Source: Gammaproteobacteria bacterium (GTDB lineage Bacteria > Pseudomonadota > Gammaproteobacteria > Thiohalobacterales > Thiohalobacteraceae). From it: a DNA stretch of 49,379 bases. Of this stretch, positions 1 to 9,082 are shown piece by piece. The position numbers and the translations under genes are program-made. The stretch is taken from NCBI GenBank assembly GCA_002699185.1, contig PABG01000041.1, positions 1 to 49,379 of the forward strand, written 5' to 3'. The notes below the pieces were generated by a model. That model worked only from the letters and a program-made list of their open reading frames with translations. It did not search any database and had not been told where the DNA came from. Within the stretch, counting starts at the first letter, position 1. Each line of letters starts with the position of its first letter.

Positions 1-1
1 A

Positions 2-1666
2 CCGCTGCTCAACGGCTTCCTGTCCAAGGAGATGTTCTTCGCCGAGGCGGTCAGCGCCAGCACCTACCTCCAGCTGGGCTGGCTGCTGCCGGCCCTGGTC
101 ACCCTGGCCGGCGTGTTCGCCGTGGCCTACTCCTTCCGCTTCATCCACGACGTCTTCTTCAACGGCGAGCCCATCGATCTGCCGAAGATGCCGCACGAAC
201 CGCCGCGCTGGATGAAGGTGCCGGTGGAGATGCTGGTCGCCCTGTGTCTGCTGGTAGGCATCCTCCCGGGGCTGACCGTGGAGCCGATCCTCACCCTGGC
301 CGCCGGCGGCGTGCTGCAGACCGCGCCGCCGCACTTCGACCTGGCCATCTGGCACGGCGTCAGTCCGGCACTGCTGATGAGCGTGGCCGCACTGGTCGGC
401 GGCGGGCTGGTCTATGCGGCGCGCTATCCGCTGTTCCGGCTGCACGACCGCTGCGAGCCCTGGTGCCAGGCGAAATCCGTATTCGACGCCCTGATGACCG
501 GCCTGTTCGCCACCGCGACCGGGCTGACCCGGGCCCTGGACAGCCGCTCGCTGCCGCGCATGATCGCCCTGTTCGTGGCCTTCGCCGTACTGCTGGGGCT
601 GGCCGGCTGGGTGGGCGGCGGCGGGCCGCTGACCGGCAGCCGCGCGACCCTGCCGGTCGACGGCATCAGCCTGCTGGCCGCCGCCGGCCTGATCGCGGCC
701 GCGCTGGCCACGGTGATCCTGCATCGCCAGCGCCTGGTCGCGCTGGTGCTGATCGGCGCCGTGGGCCTGGTGGTCTCGCTCATCTTCATCAAGTTCTCCG
801 GCCCCGACCTGGCGCTGACCCAGCTGTCGGTGGAGGTGGTCACCATCGTGCTGCTGCTGCTGGCGCTCTACTTCCTGCCCCAGGAGGCGCCGGCGGACTC
901 CTCCGGCCCGCGTCGCGGCCGCGATGCCGTCCTGGCCGTGGCGGCCGGTACCGGCACCGGGCTGCTGGCCTGGGCGGTGCTGACCCGGCCGCTGGAGAGC
1001 ATCTCGGATTATTTCCTCGCCAACAGCGTGCCGGGCGGCGGCGGGCACAACGTGGTCAATGTCATCCTGGTGGATTTCCGCGGCTTCGACACCCTGGGCG
1101 AGATCACGGTGCTGGGCATCGCCGCGCTCGGCATCTACGCCATGCTGGAACACCTGGTCCTGCCCGGCCCGGCCTATGACAGCCGCGGCCGGCCCTGGAA
1201 CTGGGACATGCACCCGGCGGTGATGGCCTCGCTGACGCGGCTGCTGCTGCCGCTGGCGCTGCTGGTCTCGGCCTTCATCTTCCTGCGCGGCCACAACCTG
1301 CCCGGCGGCGGTTTCATCGCCGGGCTGATCACCGCCGTGGCCATCATCATGCAGTACCTGGCCAACGGCGTGGAGTGGACCCAGTCGCGGCTGCCGGCCA
1401 ACATGCACCCGCTGGTCGGACTGGGCCTGCTGGTGGCCACCGCCACCGGACTGGTGAGCCTGATCTACGGCTATCCCTTCCTGACCTCGGCCTACAGCCA
1501 TGTGCACTGGCCGGTGGTCGGGGACTTCGAGATCGCCTCGGCCATCGCCTTCGATCTCGGGGTCTACATGGTGGTGGTGGGCGCAACCCTGCTGATCCTC
1601 ATCCACCTGGGCCTGATGCACAGCGCCAGCCACACGCCGCGCCCGACCGCGGGAGACTATCGCTGA
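2..1666 (+). CDS. mrpA: Mrp Na+/H+ antiporter subunit A (A/B fusion), 3' part
   Basis: This is the C-terminal part of the large membrane subunit of a multisubunit Mrp sodium/proton antiporter. The frame is open from base 2 and begins with the conserved PLLNGFLSKEMFF stretch, so the track's start at 32 is internal and the true start lies outside the window. About 554 residues are visible. A DUF4040-type segment (GPDLALTQLSVEVV) sits near the middle. Towards the end comes an MrpB/MnhB-type domain with RGHNLPGGGFIAGL, showing that subunit B is fused to subunit A. Many hydrophobic membrane segments are present. The stop overlaps the start of mrpC (TGATG), as expected of a coupled operon. Such systems maintain pH and sodium homeostasis under salt or alkaline stress. 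Confidence 0.93.
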   Translation, partial: PLLNGFLSKEMFFAEAVSASTYLQLGWLLPALVTLAGVFAVAYSFRFIHDVFFNGEPIDLPKMPHEPPRWMKVPVEMLVALCLLVGILPGLTVEPILTLAAGGVLQTAPPHFDLAIWHGVSPALLMSVAALVGGGLVYAARYPLFRLHDRCEPWCQAKSVFDALMTGLFATATGLTRALDSRSLPRMIALFVAFAVLLGLAGWVGGGGPLTGSRATLPVDGISLLAAAGLIAAALATVILHRQRLVALVLIGAVGLVVSLIFIKFSGPDLALTQLSVEVVTIVLLLLALYFLPQEAPADSSGPRRGRDAVLAVAAGTGTGLLAWAVLTRPLESISDYFLANSVPGGGGHNVVNVILVDFRGFDTLGEITVLGIAALGIYAMLEHLVLPGPAYDSRGRPWNWDMHPAVMASLTRLLLPLALLVSAFIFLRGHNLPGGGFIAGLITAVAIIMQYLANGVEWTQSRLPANMHPLVGLGLLVATATGLVSLIYGYPFLTSAYSHVHWPVVGDFEIASAIAFDLGVYMVVVGATLLILIHLGLMHSASHTPRPTAGDYR

Positions 1667-1995
1667 TGGAAGCCCTCGTCGCCGTCATCATCGGGGTCCT
1701 GACCGCCTGCGGGGTGTATCTCAGCCTGCGCCGGCGCAGCTTTCCGGTGGTGCTGGGCATCACCCTGCTGTCCTATGCCGTGAACCTGTTCCTGTTCGCC
1801 ATGGGCCGGCTGACCATCGGCCAGCCGGCCGTCATTGATGCAGCCGCAACCGGTTACACCGATCCGCTGCCACAGGCGCTGGTGCTGACCGCCATCGTCA
1901 TCAGCTTCGCCATGACCGCCTTCGTCATCATGCTCGCGCTCAAGGCCCGCGCCGAGCTGGGCGACGACCGCGTCGACGGGAACCGGTCGACATGA
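1666..1995 (+). CDS. mrpC: Mrp antiporter subunit C
   Basis: A 109-residue membrane protein of the MrpC/NuoK type, the small subunit of the Mrp antiporter. The ATG at 1666 overlaps the mrpA stop (TGATG); the longer ORF in the track begins inside mrpA and is not needed. Three hydrophobic segments are visible, with the family-typical pattern ILLSYAVNLF-like (TLLSYAVNLFLFAMG) and a second conserved stretch around DPLPQALVLTAIVISFA. Its end overlaps the start of mrpD by four bases (ATGA). Together with A and D it belongs to the part of the complex related to respiratory complex I. Confidence 0.92.
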   Translation: MEALVAVIIGVLTACGVYLSLRRRSFPVVLGITLLSYAVNLFLFAMGRLTIGQPAVIDAAATGYTDPLPQALVLTAIVISFAMTAFVIMLALKARAELGDDRVDGNRST

Positions 1996-3503
1996 TGCAG
2001 CATCTGGTCATCGCGCCCGTCCTGCTGCCGCTGCTGGCCGGTATCGCCCTGCTGCTGCTGCGGCCGCTGCCCATCGGCTGGCGCCGGGTGCTGAGTATTC
2101 TCGCGGTACTGGCCCAGGTCGGGCTGGCGCTGCTGCTGCTCGCGCGCATTGCTGACGGCAGCATCCTCACCTATGCCCTGGGCGATTGGCCGGCACCCTA
2201 TGGCATTGTGCTGGTGGCCGACCGGCTGGCCGCGGGCATGCTGCTGATCACCGCCCTGCTGGGCCTGCTGGCCCTGCTCCATGCGAGCCGGGGCACCGAC
2301 CTGGAAGGCCGGCATTTCCATGTGCTGTTCCAGCTGCAGCTGTTTGGTCTGAACGGGGCCTTCCTCACCGGCGACCTGTTCAACCTGTTCGTCTTCTTCG
2401 AGATCCTGCTGCTGGCCTCCTACGGCCTGCTGCTGCATGGCGGCGGGCCGGAGCGCACCCGCGCCGGGCTGCACTTCGTGGTCATCAACCTGGCCGGCTC
2501 CACCCTGTTCCTGTTCGCGGTCGGCACCCTCTATGGCGTGCTCGGCACCCTCAACATGGCCGACCTGGCCCGACGCATGGCCCAGGTCGGGCCGGCCGAA
2601 CTGGGCCTGGTCCAGGCGGCCGGACTGCTGCTGTTCGGGGTGTTCGCGCTCAAGGCCGCGCTGGTGCCGCTGTACCTGTGGCTGCCCGCCGCCTATGCCG
2701 GCACCAGCGCGCCGGTGGCGGCCCTGTTCGCGGTCATGACCAAGGTCGGGGTCTACAGCATCGTACGCCTGGACACCCTGATCTTCGGCACGCAGGCCGG
2801 TGACAGTGCTCACCTGCTGGGCGACTGGCTGCTGCCGCTGGCCCTGGTCACGCTGGCCCTCGGCATGGCCGGGGTGGTGGCCAGCACCGGCCTGCGCCAG
2901 CAGACCGCCTACCTGGTCGTGGCCTCGGTCGGCACCCTGCTCACCGCCGCCGGACTGGGCACGGCCGACGGGCTGGCCGCCGGCCTCTACTACCTGCCGC
3001 ACACCACCTTCGCCGCCGGCGCCCTGTTCCTGCTGGCCGACGGCATCGCCCGCCGCCGCGGCGAGCTGGCCGACCGCTTCGCCCCGGACGGCAGCATGAG
3101 CCATCCGCGCCTGCTGGGCGGGCTGTTCTTCATCACCGCCGTGCTGATCGCCGGCCTGCCGCCGCTGTCGGGCTTCCTGGCCAAGTTCCTCATCCTGCGC
3201 GCGGCCCTGCCGCATCCGGACCTGGCCTGGATAATGACGGTGGTGCTGGTGACCAGCCTGCTGGCGGTGATCGCCCTGGCCCGCAGCGGCAGTGTGCTGT
3301 TCTACCGCGCACGGGTGGTCAATGCGCCTGCGGGCGAGCGTCTGCTGCCGGAACTGGCACCCGCCACCGCGCTGCTGCTGCTGTGCCTGGGACTGGTCCT
3401 CTGGGCCGGGCCGGTGCATGAGTACAGCCTGCGCACGGCCCAGCAGCTGTACCACCCGCAGATCTACATCGACGCCGTGCTGGGCCGGGAGGTCGCACCA
3501 TGA
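1992..3503 (+). CDS. mrpD: Mrp antiporter subunit D
   Basis: A 503-residue polytopic membrane protein of the proton-antiporter (NuoL/M/N, MrpD) family. The conserved glutamate in the NLFVFFEILLLASYG region and the conserved lysine in FALKAALVPLYLWLP are both present; in well-studied MrpD proteins these residues are needed for proton transfer. PVAALFAVMTKVGVYSIVR is also typical. The length is normal for the family. The ATG overlaps the mrpC stop (ATGA), and the end overlaps mrpE by four bases, so the operon is tightly coupled. Confidence 0.94.
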   Translation: MMQHLVIAPVLLPLLAGIALLLLRPLPIGWRRVLSILAVLAQVGLALLLLARIADGSILTYALGDWPAPYGIVLVADRLAAGMLLITALLGLLALLHASRGTDLEGRHFHVLFQLQLFGLNGAFLTGDLFNLFVFFEILLLASYGLLLHGGGPERTRAGLHFVVINLAGSTLFLFAVGTLYGVLGTLNMADLARRMAQVGPAELGLVQAAGLLLFGVFALKAALVPLYLWLPAAYAGTSAPVAALFAVMTKVGVYSIVRLDTLIFGTQAGDSAHLLGDWLLPLALVTLALGMAGVVASTGLRQQTAYLVVASVGTLLTAAGLGTADGLAAGLYYLPHTTFAAGALFLLADGIARRRGELADRFAPDGSMSHPRLLGGLFFITAVLIAGLPPLSGFLAKFLILRAALPHPDLAWIMTVVLVTSLLAVIALARSGSVLFYRARVVNAPAGERLLPELAPATALLLLCLGLVLWAGPVHEYSLRTAQQLYHPQIYIDAVLGREVAP

Positions 3504-3991
3504 TCCAGCGTCTGCTGCCGCATCCTCTGCTCACCCCCATCCTGGCCCTGATATGGATGCTGCTGGCGAACGAATTCAGCGCCGGGCACGCGCTGCTGGG
3601 CCTGCTGCTGGGCTGGGCCATCCCCATCTTCACCCTGCGTTTCTGGCCGGAGCAGACCCGCATCCGCCGGCCGCTGACCCTGCTGCGCTTCATCGCCGTG
3701 GTGCTGTATGACATCCTCATCGCCAACCTGGCTGTGGCGAAGCTGATCGTCAGCCGCCCCCGCCGCCTGCAGCCGGCCTTCCTGGAGGTGCCGCTGGACG
3801 TACGCTCGGACCTGGCCATCAGCCTGCTGGCCAACACCATCTCGCTCACCCCGGGCACGGTCTCCGCCGAACTCTCGCCCGAGCGCGACCGGCTGCTGGT
3901 GCACGCCCTGCATGCGACCGATACCGAGGCCCTGGTGGCGACCATCAAGACGCGCTACGAGGCACCGCTGAAGGAGGTCTTCGAGGAATGA
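3500..3991 (+). CDS. mrpE: Mrp antiporter subunit E
   Basis: A 163-residue MrpE/MnhE subunit. Two or three N-terminal membrane segments are followed by a cytoplasmic domain containing the conserved SLTPGTVSAELSPERDRLLVHAL region. The start is supported by a GGGAGG ribosome-binding site eight bases upstream and by an ATGA overlap with mrpD. It is a small accessory subunit of the antiporter complex and has no catalytic motif of its own. Confidence 0.92.
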   Translation: MIQRLLPHPLLTPILALIWMLLANEFSAGHALLGLLLGWAIPIFTLRFWPEQTRIRRPLTLLRFIAVVLYDILIANLAVAKLIVSRPRRLQPAFLEVPLDVRSDLAISLLANTISLTPGTVSAELSPERDRLLVHALHATDTEALVATIKTRYEAPLKEVFEE

Positions 3992-4257
3992 TCGACACCG
4001 CGCTCACCATCGCCTTCACCCTGGTCGGGCTGGCCGTGGCGTTGAGCCTGTGGCGGCTGCTGCGCGGCCCGGACGCGCCGGACCGGATACTGGCACTGGA
4101 CACCCTGTATGTGAACACCATCGCCCTGCTGGTGCTGTTCGGCATCCAGATCGACAGCAATATCTACTTCGAGGCGGCCCTGCTGATCGCCCTGATGGGC
4201 TTCGTGGGAACGGTCGCGCTGTGCAAGTACCTGCTGCGCGGGGACATCATCGAGTGA
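3988..4257 (+). CDS. mrpF: Mrp antiporter subunit F
   Basis: An 89-residue MrpF/MnhF subunit with three membrane segments and the conserved motif GPDAPDRILALDTLYVNTIA, whose aspartate-arginine pair lies between the first two segments. The ATG overlaps the mrpE stop (ATGA), with AAGGAGG just upstream. Its stop overlaps a GTG that probably starts mrpG. Confidence 0.93.
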   Translation: MIDTALTIAFTLVGLAVALSLWRLLRGPDAPDRILALDTLYVNTIALLVLFGIQIDSNIYFEAALLIALMGFVGTVALCKYLLRGDIIE

Positions 4258-4583
4258 ACGTCATGCTGGAATACGTGCTTGCATTTCTGATCATCGCCGG
4301 CGGCGCCTTCACCTTCATCGGCTCGCTGGGCCTGGCCCGGCTGCGCGATTTCTACAGCCGTCTGCACGGCCCGACCAAGGCCACCACCCTGGGCGTGGGC
4401 TGCGTGCTGATCGCCTCGGCGGTGTATTTCAGCCAGGGCGATCAACCCAGCCTGCACGAGATCCTGATCACCCTGTTCCTGTTCATCACCGCGCCGGTCA
4501 GCGCCCACCTGCTGGCCAAGGCGGCGCTGCATCTGAAGCTGACCTCGGTGGCGCGGCGGCCGGAGTCGGAAAACCTGGAGTGA
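4254..4583 (+). CDS. mrpG: Mrp antiporter subunit G
   Basis: The last gene of the Mrp operon: a 109-residue MrpG/MnhG subunit with three membrane segments and the family signature GSLGLARLRDFYSRLHGPTKA. I chose the GTG at 4254 because it overlaps the mrpF stop (GTGA), matching the overlap style of the rest of the operon. An ATG three codons downstream (4263) is an equally workable start. Only 33 bases separate its stop from the convergent minus-strand gene. No clear terminator is visible there beyond a short GC-rich palindrome. Confidence 0.91.
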   Translation: MNVMLEYVLAFLIIAGGAFTFIGSLGLARLRDFYSRLHGPTKATTLGVGCVLIASAVYFSQGDQPSLHEILITLFLFITAPVSAHLLAKAALHLKLTSVARRPESENLE

Positions 4584-4616
4584 TCGGCGCCGGCCGGGAT
4601 GCCGGACACCGGGACC

Positions 4617-5597
4617 TCAGTCGTCGATCTCGATGCTGATATCGCGATGCAGCTTATCGTTCTTGATCAGATCCGCCAGGCGCACGGGGCGTCTGGTCTC
4701 AACCTCGATCTCAAGATTGCCGCCCTTTTCGATGAAGCCCTGCAGAGCCTCGATGCTGTCTTCGTCCAGGTCACCCGCTGTCACCTGCTGCTTCATCTGC
4801 GGATTGACGCCGACATGCATTCCCGCCTTGACGGCTTCGAACGGGACCTCTTTCTCGTTCAGGGCAGTGGCATAGTTGTATGAACCCAGGGCGGACAGAT
4901 GCGCCATGCGTTCGAAGGCGCCATAGTCCTCAAGCCCGGCGCGGGCGCCGACCAGTTCGATACGGCCGAACTCGGCCAACAGCTGCTCGGGCGCGAAGAT
5001 AGCGGCCTGGATCTGTTTTTCAGGATCGATCTCGAACAGCGGCCGGGTTCGCTGCAGCCTGAGTTCGATTTCATTACGGGCAAGGTTCTCCGCATCCAGT
5101 TCCACCGTCAGAGTGAGCTTTTCGTCATCGCGCTCGTAGGCATACCCCACTGCGCCGTCGAGCCGGGTCTCCTTTATACCCAGGGTGCGCGCCAGCCTGA
5201 GCGGCTCGGCCAGCATCTGGTAGAGCACATTCTCCTGGATCTGATCGGGCCCGGGATCGGTGACGAGTCCGTAGCCGCTGAAGCGGATGTGCTTGCGGTT
5301 TTCATCACGGGCGCCGGCGATTTCCACCCTGTCCAGTCGGCCGGTGATCCGCTGCTGCTGATCGCCGAATTCCATCAGGACAATGTTCAGATCCACCTCC
5401 TTCAGCGCGATACTGTCCGACAGCGGCGAGTAGGAGGCGTCGTCATAGCGGATGGCATCGGTGAGGTCCTTGTCGTAGAGGAAATCCTCGAAGGCCTCCA
5501 CCCCCCGGGCCGAGGCATAGAAATAGCCGCCGGCCAGCACGATGACCAGCCCGGCCGCGACACCATAGATCAGGTTCCTGTTATTGAGTGCGCTCAT
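4617..5597 (-). CDS. membrane-anchored protein of unknown function
   Basis: A 326-residue protein I do not recognise. Residues about 8-29 form one hydrophobic segment after a short polar head, giving an uncleaved signal anchor with the bulk of the protein in the periplasm. The rest is acidic and rich in alternating beta-type patterns (GRLDRVEIAGAR, KGGNLEIEVETRRPVRLADL), a texture seen in AsmA- or DUF945-like envelope proteins; that resemblance is only impressionistic. The start follows GAGGAC and lies ten bases after the stop of the 637-residue gene, so the two are almost certainly cotranscribed. No cysteines or catalytic motif stand out. Confidence 0.75.
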   Translation of the reverse strand: MSALNNRNLIYGVAAGLVIVLAGGYFYASARGVEAFEDFLYDKDLTDAIRYDDASYSPLSDSIALKEVDLNIVLMEFGDQQQRITGRLDRVEIAGARDENRKHIRFSGYGLVTDPGPDQIQENVLYQMLAEPLRLARTLGIKETRLDGAVGYAYERDDEKLTLTVELDAENLARNEIELRLQRTRPLFEIDPEKQIQAAIFAPEQLLAEFGRIELVGARAGLEDYGAFERMAHLSALGSYNYATALNEKEVPFEAVKAGMHVGVNPQMKQQVTAGDLDEDSIEALQGFIEKGGNLEIEVETRRPVRLADLIKNDKLHRDISIEIDD

Positions 5598-5607
5598 GGC
5601 TGTGTCC

Positions 5608-7521
5608 TCAGGGATTGGCGGCCAGGTTGAATTCCATGTCCTCGTCCTCGTACCAGGCCTTCATCATGTCCTCGACCTCCATTTCCTCAAGGCATTTGTC
5701 CGTCGTGCAGGCCACGGCCTGATCCACGGCAATCTCGAATACCGGCCGGCCCTTGGCGTCGAACTCGAACCCGAATTCAGGCTCCATGCGGATCAGCATC
5801 CAGCCATCCAGTTCCACGCCGCTGGCATTGTGGCTGACCTGCATGGCATAGGGCGCCTCGATCTCGCCAGCGTCGGCCTCGACCAGCAGATACAGCGGTC
5901 CGGGCAGGCGCACCCGGCCGGCGTCCACCTGAGTCAGATACTGAGCCGGATGGGCAAGCGCCAGCGCCCCGCCCAGGGCGCTGCCGTGGTAGGCGCGGGT
6001 GCTGGTGAAATCGATGCGATGCCGTGCCAGCTGCTCCCTCGCCAGCTGCAGCGTGGCGTAGAACCGCACCCGGTCGTAGGGTGAGGCGTTCGCCAGTTCC
6101 TGATACTGCCTGTCCAGGCTGGACTGGTGCTGCGCCCGCAACTGGGCCAGACGCTGGCGCTCCATCTCCTCACGTCTGCGCTCGGCCTCGGCAAAGGCCG
6201 CGCGCTTGGCCGCGAAGTCGGTATCGACCTGCACCATCCAGGGCGTGCCGCGCTGGCGCAGGGCGCGCCCGGCCTTGTGGAAGGCGGTGTCGGGGTTCCG
6301 GGCATTGAGATTCTTCTGATAGTCGGCGGTCGGCGTCAGGGAGAAGCTGTCGGTGATGACGAAGCTGACCTGACCGAACTGGTTGGTATTGCTGTAGCCG
6401 AAGAAATCCCGGTATATCGCCGTGATCGACTGCGCCAGCGTCGTGGCGGCGGGATCGGCCTTGAGCGCGTCATTGTCGGTGAGGACGATGATGGGGGTGT
6501 TCTCCAGACGCCAGACCTGGTTGTTGCCATTCACATAAGTGGCGAAATAATGCGCCCGCAGTTCCGGGTCCTGTCCCAGCCAGACCAGCAGCTTGTCCGA
6601 GGTGAAGGAGCGGTTCCAGCGGTCCGTGGTGGTGGTCCTGTTGCGGGCCACCACCTGGCGCGGCAGGCCACGGTCGAGATTGAAGCCGTCGACCCAGTAG
6701 CCGTTCAGCGAGGCGAAGGGCTGTTTCTGGCCCTCGTAGTAGAAGCGGGCCTGAGTCGGGCGGTTCTTCACCCTGGAGTGGACATAGCCATTGATGCAGT
6801 CATACTCCCGCGTCATTTCGAAGCTCGGCCCGAATTGGGCCTGGATATCGAAGAAGGCGCGGATGCGGCAGCCGTCGGTGCGGCTGGTGATTTCCTGCGC
6901 CTTCCCGGTCTCGCCGCTGACGCGGAGCAGGCCGCCGGGCTTCCAGCCGGCGATCTCCAGCGCCGGCGGCGCGGCCGGCACCGCTTCGGTCACTGCCTCA
7001 GCTTCGGCGGCAGGCGTGGTCACGGATGCGGGTGCCGGTGCGGATGCGGGCGCGGGTGCAGGAGCGGATGGCGTGGTTGCCGGGGAATCGGGGGTGGATG
7101 CAGCCGCCGCGGCGGGCGGGACGGAGGCCGGCTCGGAGGGCGGCTCGGATCCGGGGACCGCCGCGGCCGGCGGTGACACCGGTATCTGCTGAGCGATCCA
7201 GCCGTTGCCGCGCTCGGCCCGGCCGGTCCAGACGGCCCTGTCCCCGGCCCGGCCCTCGATGCTCATGGTCTGTGCCTCGGTGCACTCACGCACCAGCACG
7301 TGCCCGAGCTTCTGCAGAATATCCAGATATTCCCCGGTCGCGAACCTGCCGGCGTCGCCGGCACTGACCTGCATCCGGACGTCCTCCCGGCACCAGGGCT
7401 CGCCCAGCGCGGTAAAGGACATGTCCAGCGATTTACTGTGAGCGAAAACCTTGTCGGCATGCGCCGGCGCTATCATGCAACTGGCAAATGCGGCTGCCAG
7501 AACCCGCCGTTGATACTTCAT
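5608..7521 (-). CDS. exported protein of unknown function with Pro/Ala-rich linker
   Basis: A 637-residue protein with no family I can name. It has a clear signal peptide (cleavage expected after APAHA, near residue 22), a small N-terminal domain with a C...C pair, a low-complexity Pro/Ala/Ser linker at about 115-190, and a long central domain. A charged helical stretch near residues 440-500 (RRREEMERQRLAQLRAQ) is a likely short coiled coil, and the tail is very acidic (EEMEVEDMMKAWYEDEDMEF). A GGAGG ribosome-binding site sits five bases before the ATG. Upstream, nine bases away, is the SH3 lipoprotein gene. The context suggests an envelope role; the function is unknown. Confidence 0.75.
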   Translation of the reverse strand: MKYQRRVLAAAFASCMIAPAHADKVFAHSKSLDMSFTALGEPWCREDVRMQVSAGDAGRFATGEYLDILQKLGHVLVRECTEAQTMSIEGRAGDRAVWTGRAERGNGWIAQQIPVSPPAAAVPGSEPPSEPASVPPAAAAASTPDSPATTPSAPAPAPASAPAPASVTTPAAEAEAVTEAVPAAPPALEIAGWKPGGLLRVSGETGKAQEITSRTDGCRIRAFFDIQAQFGPSFEMTREYDCINGYVHSRVKNRPTQARFYYEGQKQPFASLNGYWVDGFNLDRGLPRQVVARNRTTTTDRWNRSFTSDKLLVWLGQDPELRAHYFATYVNGNNQVWRLENTPIIVLTDNDALKADPAATTLAQSITAIYRDFFGYSNTNQFGQVSFVITDSFSLTPTADYQKNLNARNPDTAFHKAGRALRQRGTPWMVQVDTDFAAKRAAFAEAERRREEMERQRLAQLRAQHQSSLDRQYQELANASPYDRVRFYATLQLAREQLARHRIDFTSTRAYHGSALGGALALAHPAQYLTQVDAGRVRLPGPLYLLVEADAGEIEAPYAMQVSHNASGVELDGWMLIRMEPEFGFEFDAKGRPVFEIAVDQAVACTTDKCLEEMEVEDMMKAWYEDEDMEFNLAANP

Positions 7522-7530
7522 GCCGCCTCC

Positions 7531-8370
7531 TCAGCCCAGTTCCCAGACGCCGTCGGGCTTCTGGCAGGCCTGGGTGGTTTCCTGCTCCGTTCCCTTGTCG
7601 GTATTGACGCTGATCTCGACCTCGCGGCACCCGCGCTGGGCGGTGACGGTGGAGGTGGAGGTCTCCACCGCATCCAGGTCGATGCCGGCGAAGCCCTCCT
7701 GCTTCGGCAGGGTCTCGACCTGCTCGCTGTCCAGGTCGATCCCCCTGGCCTGGGCGGCTTCCACCGGGTTGTAGGGCTGGACATAGTCCCCGTGGACATA
7801 GCCCATGGTCACGCCCTGCTTGGCCAGCATCAGCCAGCCGTTGTCGGTGCGTCCCGCCGAGGTGACCACGTCGCCGGTATCCAGCGTGGTGATGATGCCG
7901 TAGCGGGTACCGGGACCGGCCCGCACCCGCAGCGCGGAGGTGGTTTCATACTGTCGGTTTTCCAGCTTGATGCTGGGCACGGCTTCAACCGTGCTCAGGC
8001 GCTTGATCTGCTTCGGCTCGCTCTGGTAACTGATCTCGCCGGTCTTGATCTCGGCCGAAGCACCGCTGCGGTCGCTGTTCCAGCTGGCCACGCCGGCGTT
8101 TTCCTGCTCCAGGGCCTCCACCGTCGAGGCGGCCAGGGCCTTGCGGTCCTGCTCGTCCAGGTGCCGGCCGATGGCCCGGCCGGCATAATAGCCCGCCGCA
8201 CCCCCGATGGCCGCACCCAGCCACTTGTTGTCGCCGGCCACGGCCGCGCCCAGCACGGCGCCGCCGATCGCACCCAGGGTCGCGCCCCAGTCTTCCTTGG
8301 AGGGATTGCTCTGACAGCCGGCGGCCAGCGCCACGGCCAGAAGGGATGGAACCAGTGTCTTGGTCTGCAT
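7531..8370 (-). CDS. lipoprotein with glycine zipper and SH3b domain
   Basis: A 279-residue probable lipoprotein. The N-terminal signal ends in the lipobox LAAGC (Cys19). A glycine-zipper segment follows at about 28-68 (GAIGGAVLGAAVAG, GAAIGGAAGYYAGRAIG), as in 17-kDa surface-antigen-like outer-membrane proteins. Residues about 138-200 form a bacterial SH3 domain (SALRVRAGPGTRYG...GYVHGDYVQP). The C-terminal region has two cysteines (GCREVEI, TTQACQKP) that could form a disulfide. It heads the set of three envelope genes reading towards 4617 and has a plausible sigma-70 promoter of its own upstream. SH3b domains often bind peptidoglycan; that role is inferred here. Confidence 0.82.
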   Translation of the reverse strand: MQTKTLVPSLLAVALAAGCQSNPSKEDWGATLGAIGGAVLGAAVAGDNKWLGAAIGGAAGYYAGRAIGRHLDEQDRKALAASTVEALEQENAGVASWNSDRSGASAEIKTGEISYQSEPKQIKRLSTVEAVPSIKLENRQYETTSALRVRAGPGTRYGIITTLDTGDVVTSAGRTDNGWLMLAKQGVTMGYVHGDYVQPYNPVEAAQARGIDLDSEQVETLPKQEGFAGIDLDAVETSTSTVTAQRGCREVEISVNTDKGTEQETTQACQKPDGVWELG

Positions 8371-8443
8371 GAGTTCAACCTCAGATATTTATTGTTTTCC
8401 ATCGGTTGCGGCGGACAGCCGCCATCTGAAGATCCACTCAATA

Positions 8444-8471
8444 CTTATAGCACGCGGCTCCCCATTCACAA
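8444..8471 (-). promoter_or_regulatory. putative sigma-70 promoter for the SH3 lipoprotein operon
   Basis: On the minus strand TTGTGA (8471-8466) and TATAAG (8449-8444) are separated by 16 bases and lie about 75 bases before the lipoprotein ATG. The gap 8371-8647 is otherwise without a recognisable gene or repeat; I see nothing else in it. Confidence 0.4.
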
Positions 8472-8647
8472 GTCAGCATTTGCTTACATGAACTGTACCG
8501 CCACCACCCGGATTCGATGGCCACGGCAAACCACGGCTGAACTGGGAACCCTGCCTCCCGGGGTGCCCTGCAGCTGGAGCAGCGGGAATCCTTGCTGTTC
8601 AGGAGAATGGGCAGGGCTGGCGCGGGTGGCCGGTACAGGGACGGCGA

Positions 8648-9082
8648 TTACAGGTCGGAAAGCTGATTCGAGGTACGACGCAGGTTGTAGCTGACGGTCC
8701 TGGCCAGATGACGCAGGATCTTCACCCCCACATGGGGCTCGGCCGCGATGATGGCATCCAGTCCCTGGCGGTCCAGCACCGTGACCGAGGCGGGCGACCG
8801 CGCCCGGATGGTGGCGGAACGCGGCAGACCGTCGAGCAGGGCCATTTCACCGATGGCCGTACCGGCACTGAAGCGGGACACGATCTTTTCGTTGTTGTTG
8901 AAGTCTTTCTTGACGGCTTCCAGCTGTCCATCGGTGACAAAGGCGGCAAAATCGCTCTGGTCGCCTTCGGCGAACAGAACATCGCCGGCATCCAGTTCAA
9001 TGGTACCGATGTAGGGGTCGATCTTCCTGAGATCGTCCTCATTGAGCGCCCGGAACAACGGCGTGTGATCAATGCCATCCAC
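8648..9082 (-). CDS. cyclic-nucleotide-binding domain protein, single domain
   Basis: A Crp/cNMP-type binding domain without a DNA-binding domain (about 144 residues). The beta-roll pattern LFRALNEDDL, LDAGDVLFAEGD, GTAIGEMALLDGLPRSATIRA is a good match to the nucleotide-binding cassette, including the GE..LL...R.A core. I chose the GTG at 9082 because a strong AGGGAGG site lies eight bases upstream. The longer ATG start at 9124 lacks a ribosome-binding site and would add 14 residues. It follows the sugar-dehydrogenase-like gene by about 80 bases. The ligand and partner are unknown; such lone domains usually act through a partner protein. Confidence 0.83.
   Translation of the reverse strand: MDGIDHTPLFRALNEDDLRKIDPYIGTIELDAGDVLFAEGDQSDFAAFVTDGQLEAVKKDFNNNEKIVSRFSAGTAIGEMALLDGLPRSATIRARSPASVTVLDRQGLDAIIAAEPHVGVKILRHLARTVSYNLRRTSNQLSDL

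Noticed and set aside
1854-3455. 533-codon minus-strand frame opposite mrpD
   Set aside because: Gln/Gly/Ala-rich shadow translation with no recognisable motif; mrpD on the other strand is clear.
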